From contig DASUXY010000034.1 of the NCBI GenBank assembly GCA_036377675.1, forward strand, positions 22,092-86,091: DNA of 64,000 nucleotides. Direction: 5' to 3'. The translations under genes and the position numbers were made by a program. Positions 40,678 through 48,506 of the stretch are shown one piece after another (the first letter of the stretch is position 1; the number at the start of each line of letters is the position of its first letter). The stretch is from DASUXY01 sp036377675 (GTDB lineage: Bacteria > Bacillota > Bacilli > Bacillales > Amphibacillaceae). The notes beneath the pieces are model-generated. The model saw nothing but the letters and a program-made list of their open reading frames with translations. It made no database searches and had not been told where the DNA came from.

Positions 40678-43233
40678 TTATAAACCACATTTTAATTGAG
40701 CGCCACAACTTGTACACGTATTACAGCCGCCTATATCTTCTACGCTACCCTTTCGACAGACAGGACACGTATTACCGATTTCAGAACCGATCGTGACATC
40801 GGTATGTTCTAACGCTTGGATCGTGTCCATTAAGACGACGGTCGGTTTTTCATCATCAAATAACTCCGTCTGTTCGAACGAATTGTTTTCTTCTGCTTTT
40901 AACGTTAACACTTGTGAGTCCCGACTTCCGTCGACATAAACTGTACCGCCTTTTGCTCCACCTTTGTACAGTCGCTTGTACACATTTTCAACTTGTTCAA
41001 CTGTATATCCTTTTGGTGCGTTTACCGTTTTCGAAATTGAACTATCAACCCAGCGTTGAATGACACACTGCGTATCGGCATGAGCTTCAGGTGATAAATC
41101 CATAGCTGTCACAAACCAATGAGGTAAGTTATTTTCATCTACTTCTGGATGATTGTCCAGATACTCCTGAACGATATCCGCCTTCACTTCAATAAATTTA
41201 CCAAGTCGCCCACTTCGATAATAGGAAAAGGAAAAATAGGGTTCTAAACCTGTACTTACTCCTACCATCGTTCCTGTACTCCCCGTAGGTGCAACTGTTA
41301 GGAGGTGGGAGTTGCGAATGCCATGCGCCAAAATACCTTCTTTAATATCTTTTGGCATTTGTCGCATATATCCGGTTTGGATGAATGCTTCTCGTAAACG
41401 TTTCGTCTCCTCTTCAGTTTGCCCGACTAAAAATGGAAAGCTTCCTTTTTCCTTGGCGAGATCTATGGAAGCACGGTACGCAGTCGTTGCAATTGTTTCA
41501 AAAATTTCATCAACGAGTTTGTTTCCTTCAGCTGAACCGTATTCCGTTTCACAGTAGATAAGTAAGTCATGTAAACCCATAACACCTAATCCGATGCGTC
41601 GTTCGCCTAACGCTTGCTTCTTATTCTCCTCTAAAAAGTACGGCGTAGCATCAATAACATTATCCTGCATTTTCACTCCGATTTTCACGGTGTTTTTTAA
41701 CTTTTCATAGTCAACCGTTTTCGTTTCCTTATCCGCCATCGCAGCTAGGTTCACAGCAGCTAAGTTACATACGGAATAAGGAGCTAGCGGTTGTTCGCCA
41801 CATGGATTTGTAGCAACAACTTGATCACCATAACTTTTCGCATTTGTCATCTCATTCGCATTATCGATAAAGAATATTCCTGGTTCAGCCGAATACGTTG
41901 CACATATATTAATTAAGTTCCACAGTTCTTTTGCGCGAATTTTTCGATAGACACGTATGCCAAAGCCCATTTCTTCCCATTTACGAACGTCACCAATCTC
42001 ATGCCATTTTTCGTTATAAATCTTCATTTCTTCTTCTGAATAATTTTCAACATCTGGAAAGCGCAATTCATAGAAATCATCATTTTCAACAGCTTCCATA
42101 AACTCATTTGTAATACAAACAGATATATTTGCACCTGTTAAAAAGTCTGGCTCGTGAACGCCGTATGTACCGCCGTTGCGTAATTTTTCCTCTGCTTCCC
42201 TGATGGCCGCTGGTGTAAATCCACCTAAACCTGGCATCGATTTATAATTTAATACTCCTTGATAAAGATCAGCTTCCGTCTCCGTCAATGGAGTAAATTT
42301 TAATTTTTCTTGTGCGAGATGTTTAATTTGTTCATCTTTTGTGTTTTCGATTAAATACCGAAGAATTCTCGGATTTTGCATTTTTGATATGATAAATTCA
42401 ATAATATCAGGATGAGAATCTACCAACATGATCATTTGTGCGCCACGTCTTGAGCCACCTTGCTCAACAAGGTGCGTTAATTTAGCAATGTCGTTAAGCC
42501 AAGAAACTGATCCAGACGACTTGCCGTTAACACCTCGAGCCAACGTGTTCCGCGGTCTTAAGGTAGAGCCGTTCGTACCTACACCGCCACCTCTAGACAT
42601 GATTTCCATCACTTGTTTACGGTGATTGCTAATCCCTTCACGAGAGTCCTTTACATATGGCATTACATAGCAATTAAAATAAGTCACATCAGTGCCACTA
42701 CCTGCTCCGTACAGCACTCTTCCAGCTGGGATAAAATGTAAAGAAGAGAGTTCTTCATAAAATTTTCCAAACCAATACTTTTGTTTTTCTTCTGTCTCTT
42801 CCACCCTTGATAATCCAGTTGCATTTCGTTTAGCGATTTGCTCATAAAAAATTTCTAATGGTTTATCAATCGCATCTAATTTTCGAGTGATTAGCCCCGT
42901 TTCAGCTTCTTCTTCATCTACGACTGATAGAAATTCAGGCTCGATCCGAATATCTGCCTTTTCTTTTGACCAATCAATCGATTCGATAAAACCTAAACCA
43001 CGAGCTGGAAAATTCGGATCGTCTTTAACGGTCAAGACGACAAAATCCCCAACTCTTAATGTTTTCTTTTCTGTATCCTTAAAAGCATAACGATCCAACA
43101 TAACGAGACGAGACACACCTTCATGCGTAATGTTCATATCGTCAGTAATTGGATGAACTTGCGGGAATTTCGCAATATCTTCGTTTAGCTGCTGGACATC
43201 AATTTTACTAGCCTTATTTATTGTAGTGGCCAT
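40678..43233 (-). CDS. nrdJ: Class II, vitamin B12-dependent ribonucleotide reductase
   Basis: An 851-residue adenosylcobalamin-dependent reductase. Core motifs are FNCYVMPYV with the first redox Cys, MSRGGGVGTNGSTLRPR, NPCGEQPLAPYSVCNLAAVNL with the thiyl-radical Cys and the Glu of the active site, and LLTVAPTGSTGTMVGVSTGLEPYFSF. The C-terminus has a zinc-finger-like CPVC...CNTCTSCGAQLKCGL tail carrying the reductant cysteines. It makes deoxynucleotides without oxygen dependence. B. subtilis has class Ib nrdEF instead. The upstream region holds two NrdR boxes around a TTGACA promoter. Confidence 0.94.
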   Translation of the reverse strand: MATTINKASKIDVQQLNEDIAKFPQVHPITDDMNITHEGVSRLVMLDRYAFKDTEKKTLRVGDFVVLTVKDDPNFPARGLGFIESIDWSKEKADIRIEPEFLSVVDEEEAETGLITRKLDAIDKPLEIFYEQIAKRNATGLSRVEETEEKQKYWFGKFYEELSSLHFIPAGRVLYGAGSGTDVTYFNCYVMPYVKDSREGISNHRKQVMEIMSRGGGVGTNGSTLRPRNTLARGVNGKSSGSVSWLNDIAKLTHLVEQGGSRRGAQMIMLVDSHPDIIEFIISKMQNPRILRYLIENTKDEQIKHLAQEKLKFTPLTETEADLYQGVLNYKSMPGLGGFTPAAIREAEEKLRNGGTYGVHEPDFLTGANISVCITNEFMEAVENDDFYELRFPDVENYSEEEMKIYNEKWHEIGDVRKWEEMGFGIRVYRKIRAKELWNLINICATYSAEPGIFFIDNANEMTNAKSYGDQVVATNPCGEQPLAPYSVCNLAAVNLAAMADKETKTVDYEKLKNTVKIGVKMQDNVIDATPYFLEENKKQALGERRIGLGVMGLHDLLIYCETEYGSAEGNKLVDEIFETIATTAYRASIDLAKEKGSFPFLVGQTEEETKRLREAFIQTGYMRQMPKDIKEGILAHGIRNSHLLTVAPTGSTGTMVGVSTGLEPYFSFSYYRSGRLGKFIEVKADIVQEYLDNHPEVDENNLPHWFVTAMDLSPEAHADTQCVIQRWVDSSISKTVNAPKGYTVEQVENVYKRLYKGGAKGGTVYVDGSRDSQVLTLKAEENNSFEQTELFDDEKPTVVLMDTIQALEHTDVTIGSEIGNTCPVCRKGSVEDIGGCNTCTSCGAQLKCGL

Positions 43234-43293
43234 ACAATCGCTCCTTCATTACGAATCAATATCAATCATCAATATTCATTTTATCTCATACAT

Positions 43294-43323
43294 AAGATAC
43301 CACTAAACAACATATTGTGTCAA
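43294..43323 (-). promoter_or_regulatory. Sigma-A promoter of nrdJ
   Basis: Minus-strand TTGACA (43323-43318), an 18-base spacer and TATCTT (43299-43294). The proximal NrdR box fills the spacer and overlaps the -35, the expected place for a repressor. Confidence 0.65.
43305..43320. promoter_or_regulatory. NrdR box, proximal
   Basis: AAACAACATATTGTGT matches the NrdR consensus ACACWATATATWGTGT at 14 of 16 positions. It overlaps the nrdJ -35 and spacer. NrdR is the ATP/dATP-sensing repressor of ribonucleotide reductase genes. Confidence 0.7.
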
Positions 43324-43336
43324 AAATAAACTTCGA

Positions 43337-43352
43337 ACACTATATATGGTGT
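43337..43352. promoter_or_regulatory. NrdR box, distal
   Basis: ACACTATATATGGTGT matches the NrdR consensus at 15 of 16 positions. Its start is 32 bases from the proximal box, three helical turns, the usual spacing of paired NrdR sites. It is the core of a 28-bp palindrome (43331-43358). Confidence 0.75.
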
Positions 43353-43370
43353 TCGAAGTGGTGTTCGAAG
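43347..43370. repeat. Exact 12-bp tandem repeat beside the distal NrdR box
   Basis: TGGTGTTCGAAG occurs at 43347-43358 and again directly at 43359-43370. The first copy forms the right arm of the palindrome that contains the distal NrdR box. Confidence 0.75.
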
Positions 43371-43521
43371 CAAAAAATCTCTATTTTGTCAATGCATAAA
43401 AATGAATCATAACGCGAGGAAAATCGAGAAAACGGGAGACATATTCAATCATATTCGATTTTTTAGTTGTTTTTATCGCTTGCAAATTTTACAGTTATGT
43501 AGATGAAATGTAAAATAATCT

Positions 43522-43550
43522 TTGACAAGCAAAATCATCCCAAATTAATA
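43522..43550 (+). promoter_or_regulatory. Sigma-A promoter of yqhL
   Basis: TTGACA (43522-43527), 17 bases, TTAATA (43545-43550), about 100 bases upstream of yqhL. Confidence 0.45.
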
Positions 43551-43647
43551 TATACTTGTCTTACAGGAATAGCAAGGAAAAACCTTTGAAATAATCTATG
43601 TTTCACCATATAATAGAAGATGAACATTGTGAGACGGAGGACATTAC

Positions 43648-44013
43648 ATGACACTTTTTATCATTGCATTAGTCATCTTACTTACATTTTTTGTCTTTAG
43701 ATATTTTAGACAACGTACATATTTAAGTGAACTAACAGAAGAACAATTTAAACAAGGTTATCGTAAAGCACAATTAATTGATGTTCGAGAACCACAAGAG
43801 TTTGAAAGAGGACACATTCTCGGTGCACGAAATATCCCATTAACACAAATGCGACAGCGCCTCATTGAATTGCGTAAAGATAAACCAGTGTATCTTTACG
43901 GTCAAGGATTATCTCGAGCGAAACGGGCGGCTCATCTCTTACATAAAAATGGTTACGAAGATTTAAACGTATTAAAGGGCGGTTTCAAAAAATGGACAGG
44001 AAAAATTAAATAA
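43648..44013 (+). CDS. yqhL: Membrane-anchored rhodanese-like protein without active-site Cys (YqhL)
   Basis: A 121-residue protein with an N-terminal membrane helix (LFIIALVILLTFFVFRYF) and a rhodanese domain (QLIDVREPQEFERGHILGARNIPL ... LKGGFKKWTG). The active-site loop, where sulfurtransferases have Cys, reads VYLYGQGLSRAKRAA, and the whole protein contains no cysteine. It cannot act as a normal thiosulfate or persulfide transferase and is more likely a binding or regulatory domain. Its place next to gcvPB matches YqhL of B. subtilis. The domain faces the cytoplasm if the helix is an N-out anchor. Confidence 0.88.
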   Translation: MTLFIIALVILLTFFVFRYFRQRTYLSELTEEQFKQGYRKAQLIDVREPQEFERGHILGARNIPLTQMRQRLIELRKDKPVYLYGQGLSRAKRAAHLLHKNGYEDLNVLKGGFKKWTGKIK

Positions 44014-44028
44014 CATATAAATGATGAT

Positions 44029-44072
44029 AAACCACCACAGGTAGTCAATCATTGAATGACCTGTGGTGGTTT
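44029..44072. terminator. Bidirectional terminator between yqhL and gcvPB
   Basis: A perfect 14-bp stem (44029-44042 and 44059-44072) with a 16-base loop between convergent yqhL and gcvPB. The flanking T-runs are modest. Confidence 0.8.
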
Positions 44073-44103
44073 GTCACTTTTATGTCGATGATTGAATTGA
44101 TTG

Positions 44104-45564
44104 TTAATCTTTTGTATATCTTAAAATCGGTTTCCTCGCTGCAGTCGTTTCGTCCATTCGTCGTACAACGGTTTCATGTGGTGCTTCTTGGACAATTTCT
44201 GGATTTGTTTTCACTTCTTCGGATATTTTTACCATCGTGTCGACAAAATCATCCAACGTTTCTTTACTTTCTGTTTCTGTCGGCTCGATCATCATCGCTT
44301 CCTCTACATTTAATGGAAAATAAATAGTCGGTGGATGATAGCCAAAGTCGAGTAAACGCTTTGCGATATCAAGGGTGCGCACTCCTAATTGTCTTTGACG
44401 TTTACCCGAAATGACAAATTCGTGCTTACAATGTTGTGTGAATGGTAAATCATAATATTGTTCGAGCTTACGCATCATGTAGTTCGCATTCAACACAGCG
44501 TATTCACTAGCTTTTTTTAGTCCTTCAGCACCCATCGTTCGCACATACGTATAAGCGCGAAGGTAAATACCGAAATTACCATAGTAAGGCTTTACTCTAC
44601 CGATTGATTGTGGTCGTTTATCATCAAAGACATATAGATCACCTTTTTTCGTTACGGTTGGTATCGGCATAAATGGTGTTAATTCCTTTCGTACTCCAAT
44701 CGGTCCCGATCCTGGCCCACCACCTCCGTGTGGCCCTGTAAATGTTTTATGCAAGTTTAAATGAACGACATCAAATCCCATATCGCCTGGCCGAGCATAA
44801 CCCATTATTGCATTTAAATTCGCCCCATCGTAGTAAAGCTTTCCACCTGCATCATGAACAATTTCAGCCATCTTCACAATTTCTGTTTCAAATAGACCTA
44901 ATGTATTTGGATTTGTCAACATTAAAGCTGCAGTCTGTTCATCGACAACTCGCTTTAAATCTTCCAAGTCAACGAGGCCTTGCTCATTTGATTGAACGGT
45001 AATAGCTTCGAAACCAGCTACCGATGCAGAAGCGGGGTTTGTACCATGGGCAGAATCTGGAACGATTACTTTCGTTCGATTGTAATCTCCGTTAGCTTCA
45101 TGAAATGCTTTAATCATCATCAATCCAGCCCACTCACCTTGGGCTCCTGCTGCCGGTTGTAAAGAAACTTCATCCATCCCGGTAATTTCGGCTAATGAAG
45201 TTTGTAAGTCATACATCATTTCCATAGCACCTTGAACCGTTTTTGGGTCTTGATACGGGTGAATGTGACTAAACCCTTCGAGTCGAGCCACATCTTCATT
45301 TATTTTTGGATTGTATTTCATCGTGCACGATCCAAGGGGATAAAAGCCTGAATCTACACCATAGTTACGATTCGAAAGTGCAGTATAATGACGTATAAGA
45401 TCTAACTCACTCACTTCTGGAAGGTCAGGTGCAGTTTTACGAACGTAAGAAGCAGCTAATTTTTCATCCAAATCATCTTCCGGCACATCTAAATCCGGGA
45501 GGCTACATCCTACTCTACCTTCTTTAGAACGTTCAAAAATGAGTGGAAAATCTTTTTTAACCAT
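44104..45564 (-). CDS. gcvPB: Glycine decarboxylase subunit 2 (P-protein beta)
   Basis: A 486-residue PLP enzyme subunit. The PLP lysine is in HLNLHKTFTGPHGGGGPGSGP; LQPAAGAQGEWAGLM and PDSAHGTNPASASVAGF are also diagnostic. With GcvPA it decarboxylates glycine and loads the aminomethyl group onto the H-protein. ATG at 45564 follows GGAGGAG and overlaps the gcvPA end by 8 bases, so the two halves are translationally coupled. The longest frame added 14 codons without a Shine-Dalgarno. The H-protein gene is not in the window. Confidence 0.96.
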   Translation of the reverse strand: MVKKDFPLIFERSKEGRVGCSLPDLDVPEDDLDEKLAASYVRKTAPDLPEVSELDLIRHYTALSNRNYGVDSGFYPLGSCTMKYNPKINEDVARLEGFSHIHPYQDPKTVQGAMEMMYDLQTSLAEITGMDEVSLQPAAGAQGEWAGLMMIKAFHEANGDYNRTKVIVPDSAHGTNPASASVAGFEAITVQSNEQGLVDLEDLKRVVDEQTAALMLTNPNTLGLFETEIVKMAEIVHDAGGKLYYDGANLNAIMGYARPGDMGFDVVHLNLHKTFTGPHGGGGPGSGPIGVRKELTPFMPIPTVTKKGDLYVFDDKRPQSIGRVKPYYGNFGIYLRAYTYVRTMGAEGLKKASEYAVLNANYMMRKLEQYYDLPFTQHCKHEFVISGKRQRQLGVRTLDIAKRLLDFGYHPPTIYFPLNVEEAMMIEPTETESKETLDDFVDTMVKISEEVKTNPEIVQEAPHETVVRRMDETTAARKPILRYTKD

Positions 45565-46909
45565 TGATGATCTCCTCCAATTCTTTAATGAACGTATCGA
45601 TATCATCTTTCGTCCGCATTTCCGTTACAGCAACGAGCATGTGACAAGCTAATTCTGGATAAGCACGTTGCAAATCATAACCACCGATGATTCCCTTAGC
45701 GAATAATTTATCATTAACTTCTGCAACTGGTCGAGGTAATTCAATGACGAATTCATTGAAAAAAGGACCATCAAAAGTAACCGGTATTCTCGCTTCTATA
45801 CACTTCTGTTTCGCATACCGTGCTTTTTGCATATTTAGCACTGCCAATTTTTGTAAACCACTTTTACCTAGCGAAGTCATCGCTACTGAACTTGCTAATG
45901 CACTTAATGCTTGATTCGAACATATATTCGAAGTCGCTTTTTCTCTGCGAATGTGTTGTTCTCTTGCCTGCAAAGTTAACACAAATCCTCGTGTGCCTTC
46001 TTCATCTGTCGTTTGACCGACTAATCGTCCGGGTACTTTTCGCATAAGCTTTTTCGTCGTTGTGAAATACCCACAATGCGGTCCACCAAACTGTGCTGGA
46101 ATGCCGAATACTTGGGTATCGCCGACAACAATATCTGCTCCAAACTCTCCTGGAGGAGTCAAATATCCTAAAGCTAATGGATTGCTTGAAACGATAAGCA
46201 TCGTTTTCTTCTGTTGCCCGATGATATCTTTTATAGATTCCAATAGTTCGATTTGCCCGAAAAAGTTTGGATATTGAATGACGACACTAGCTGTTTGTTC
46301 ATCGAGCACTTGTTCTAACTGTGTCAAATCTGTCTGGCCCTCTTTATGGTCGATTTCAACGATTTCTAGGTTCGGACCTTTCGCATATGTTTCAATAACA
46401 GCACGTGATTCAGGATGGACTGTTTTCGACACGATGATTTTCTTCCTTTTTGTTTGGGCAGCGCTTAAAGTAACAGCTTCCGCCAATGCAGTACCACCGT
46501 CATACATCGACGAATTCGCAATCGGTAAGCCGGTCAATTCAGACATCATCGTCTGAAACTCGAAAATCGCTTGGAGTTCTCCTTGTGAAATTTCTGGCTG
46601 ATAAGGAGTATAGGCTGTATAAAATTCTGATCTAGAAATAACGTGATCTACTACCGATGGGATATAATGGTCATATACCCCTGCTCCGAGAAATGATTGA
46701 TACGTACGTAAGTTGGCATTTTTATTTGCCAGCTCAGTAAGTTCTTCCTTTAACTGAGCTTCAGATACAGGTTTTTTAAGATTTAGTGCCCCGTCATAAC
46801 GCACCTGCTTTGGAATATCAGAAAATAACTCCTCTGTAGACTGCACCCCGATTGTTTGTAACATCTCTTTTTTATCAGCATCTGTCATCGGTAAATAACG
46901 AAAATTCAT
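45557..46909 (-). CDS. gcvPA: Glycine decarboxylase subunit 1 (P-protein alpha)
   Basis: A 450-residue PLP-fold subunit lacking the PLP lysine, with FRYLPMTDADKKEML at the start, FLGAGVYDHYIPSVVDHVISRSEFYTAYTPYQPEISQG, SMYDGGTALAEA, and GGPHCGYFTT. The split GcvPA/GcvPB pair is the Bacillus arrangement. ATG at 46909 has AAAGGAGTG upstream. It is 13 bases downstream of gcvT. Confidence 0.96.
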   Translation of the reverse strand: MNFRYLPMTDADKKEMLQTIGVQSTEELFSDIPKQVRYDGALNLKKPVSEAQLKEELTELANKNANLRTYQSFLGAGVYDHYIPSVVDHVISRSEFYTAYTPYQPEISQGELQAIFEFQTMMSELTGLPIANSSMYDGGTALAEAVTLSAAQTKRKKIIVSKTVHPESRAVIETYAKGPNLEIVEIDHKEGQTDLTQLEQVLDEQTASVVIQYPNFFGQIELLESIKDIIGQQKKTMLIVSSNPLALGYLTPPGEFGADIVVGDTQVFGIPAQFGGPHCGYFTTTKKLMRKVPGRLVGQTTDEEGTRGFVLTLQAREQHIRREKATSNICSNQALSALASSVAMTSLGKSGLQKLAVLNMQKARYAKQKCIEARIPVTFDGPFFNEFVIELPRPVAEVNDKLFAKGIIGGYDLQRAYPELACHMLVAVTEMRTKDDIDTFIKELEEIING

Positions 46910-46922
46910 GAAAATCACTCCT

Positions 46923-48044
46923 TTATTTATTTTTTTCTTGTAAAAATGGTGTATCGACAATGACTGCTTTTAACTTTCGTTTGCGAATGTGAACGAGTAA
47001 TTTAGTTCCGATAGTGAGATCGTTATTGTTGATGAGTGCTAAGCCGATGTTTTTACGCAACGTCGGGGAATGTGTACCTGATGTAATAAAGCCAATTTTT
47101 TCATCTTGATCATTATAAACATCGTAACCCGTTCGTGGGATACCTCGATCGACCATTTCAATGGCAACTAATTTTCGGTCAGGTCCGTTAATTATTTGTT
47201 CTCTCAGTTTTTCTTGTCCGATAAAACGTGTCTCTTTATCCACTTTTACCGCAAACGTTAAACCTGCTTCAATCGGTGATATATATTCTGAAAGTTCTTG
47301 GCCATATAATGGTAGATTCGCTTCAAAGCGCAACGTATCTCTCGCCCCTAAGCCAACCGGTATTACGCCTTTTTCTTCTCCAACTTCTAATATTAAGTTC
47401 CAAAGCTTTCGAACTTCTTGCGGATCAATGTAAATTTCAAAGCCGTCTTCGCCAGTATAACCTGTTCGCGATACGAGTGCTTTGTTCGTAAGCGTGGAAA
47501 ACAAAACATCCTTTTCAAAGCGAAAAAAAACGATCTCGTTTAAGGGGGTGTCCGTAATCGACTGTAGAATTTCTTCAGCAAGTGGTCCTTGTAGAGCTAG
47601 TAAAGCATAATTTTCCGATACATTTTCGATGACGACTTCATCTGATGCGAACGCATTATGTTTCTGTAACCATTCATAATCCTTGTCTGTATTAGAAGCG
47701 TTGACAACTAATAAGTAATGATCCTCTTCAATCATATAGATTAAGAAGTCATCGATCGTACCTCCGTTTTCGTTGCACATGAGCGTATATTGAATACGTT
47801 TAGGTGAAAGTTTAGACACATCGTTCGTAACCATTTTTTGTAAGAACGGTAAGCTTTTCGGTCCGCTAACACGTATTTCACCCATATGTGATACATCAAA
47901 TAAGCCCGCCTTCGTTCGCGTTGTTTCATGCTCATGTTTAATCCCTGTAAATTGTACAGGCATGTCCCAACCACCAAAGTCAATCGTTTTCGCTCCGTAT
48001 GTCGCATACTCAGGAAACAGTGGGGTACGCTTCAATCTATTCAT
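46923..48044 (-). CDS. gcvT: Glycine cleavage system aminomethyltransferase (T-protein)
   Basis: A 373-residue THF-dependent aminomethyltransferase. It has FGGWDMPVQFTGIKHEHETTRTKAGLFDVSHMGEI, NDVSKLSPKRIQYTLMCNENGGTIDDFLIYM, and RTGYTGEDGFEIY; the catalytic Asp is in the first third. It releases methylene-THF and ammonia from the H-protein intermediate. ATG at 48044 follows AAGGAGTG; the frame extended to 48068 is less likely. A leader of up to ~300 bases upstream has no glycine riboswitch that I can see, unlike B. subtilis. Confidence 0.96.
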   Translation of the reverse strand: MNRLKRTPLFPEYATYGAKTIDFGGWDMPVQFTGIKHEHETTRTKAGLFDVSHMGEIRVSGPKSLPFLQKMVTNDVSKLSPKRIQYTLMCNENGGTIDDFLIYMIEEDHYLLVVNASNTDKDYEWLQKHNAFASDEVVIENVSENYALLALQGPLAEEILQSITDTPLNEIVFFRFEKDVLFSTLTNKALVSRTGYTGEDGFEIYIDPQEVRKLWNLILEVGEEKGVIPVGLGARDTLRFEANLPLYGQELSEYISPIEAGLTFAVKVDKETRFIGQEKLREQIINGPDRKLVAIEMVDRGIPRTGYDVYNDQDEKIGFITSGTHSPTLRKNIGLALINNNDLTIGTKLLVHIRKRKLKAVIVDTPFLQEKNK

Positions 48045-48506
48045 CCAATTACACTCCTTATTATTCATAAACTGTTTTCAAGCAACCGTTCTTCCTTTCC
48101 AACCAATGTTCTACCAAGGCGAGCTAGATGAATCACTGAATGATAACGCATACATTTTGTTCACACTCAGCAACAAGCCTCGTCCTTTGTAAAGTTCGTT
48201 AAAACGATTGATGAGGAACACCACTCGTCTATCTCTCGAAGTTCGTTACAAAACGTGCAAAAGATTTAGAAACAGCCTGATGAATAGGACCTCATGAATA
48301 AACGATTGTTGGGTATACTATGTAGCAACTTTTAAGGTAGTTTCTAAAGTTAGTATATCACATATTCTAACTTGTTGTACGATTTTGACATCTTTGTCAT
48401 CCAATGTATAGACGGTGTACTCGTAGCAACATACAACCGCTCGCTTAACAGATTCGCCTAGACGTAAATGCATGACGTCTGTCTATTCGGAAAGAGGGTG
48501 TTTACA
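48045..48506. other. Divergent region between gcvT and the SNF2 helicase gene
   Basis: About 460 bases. The helicase promoter is at 48385-48412. On the gcvT side I looked for the tandem glycine aptamers found upstream of B. subtilis gcvT and saw neither the CCGAAGG-type core nor the CUCUCAGG segment. Short repeats (AAGTTCGTTA at 48191 and 48240) are present. No gene is recognisable. Confidence 0.55.
48385..48412 (+). promoter_or_regulatory. Sigma-A promoter of the yqhH-yqhG pair
   Basis: TTGACA (48385-48390), 16-base spacer, TATAGA (48407-48412), about 95 bases upstream of the helicase start. Confidence 0.5.

Larger units (their letters stand above)
43234..43647. other. Divergent regulatory region between nrdJ and yqhL
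   Basis: About 414 bases without a gene. The nrdJ half carries its promoter, two NrdR boxes, a 28-bp palindrome and a 12-bp tandem repeat; the yqhL half has a sigma-A promoter. Nothing else is recognisable. Confidence 0.7.

Noticed and set aside
48045..48380. Glycine riboswitch upstream of gcvT
   Set aside because: Expected from B. subtilis, but the conserved aptamer cores are not visible on the minus strand.
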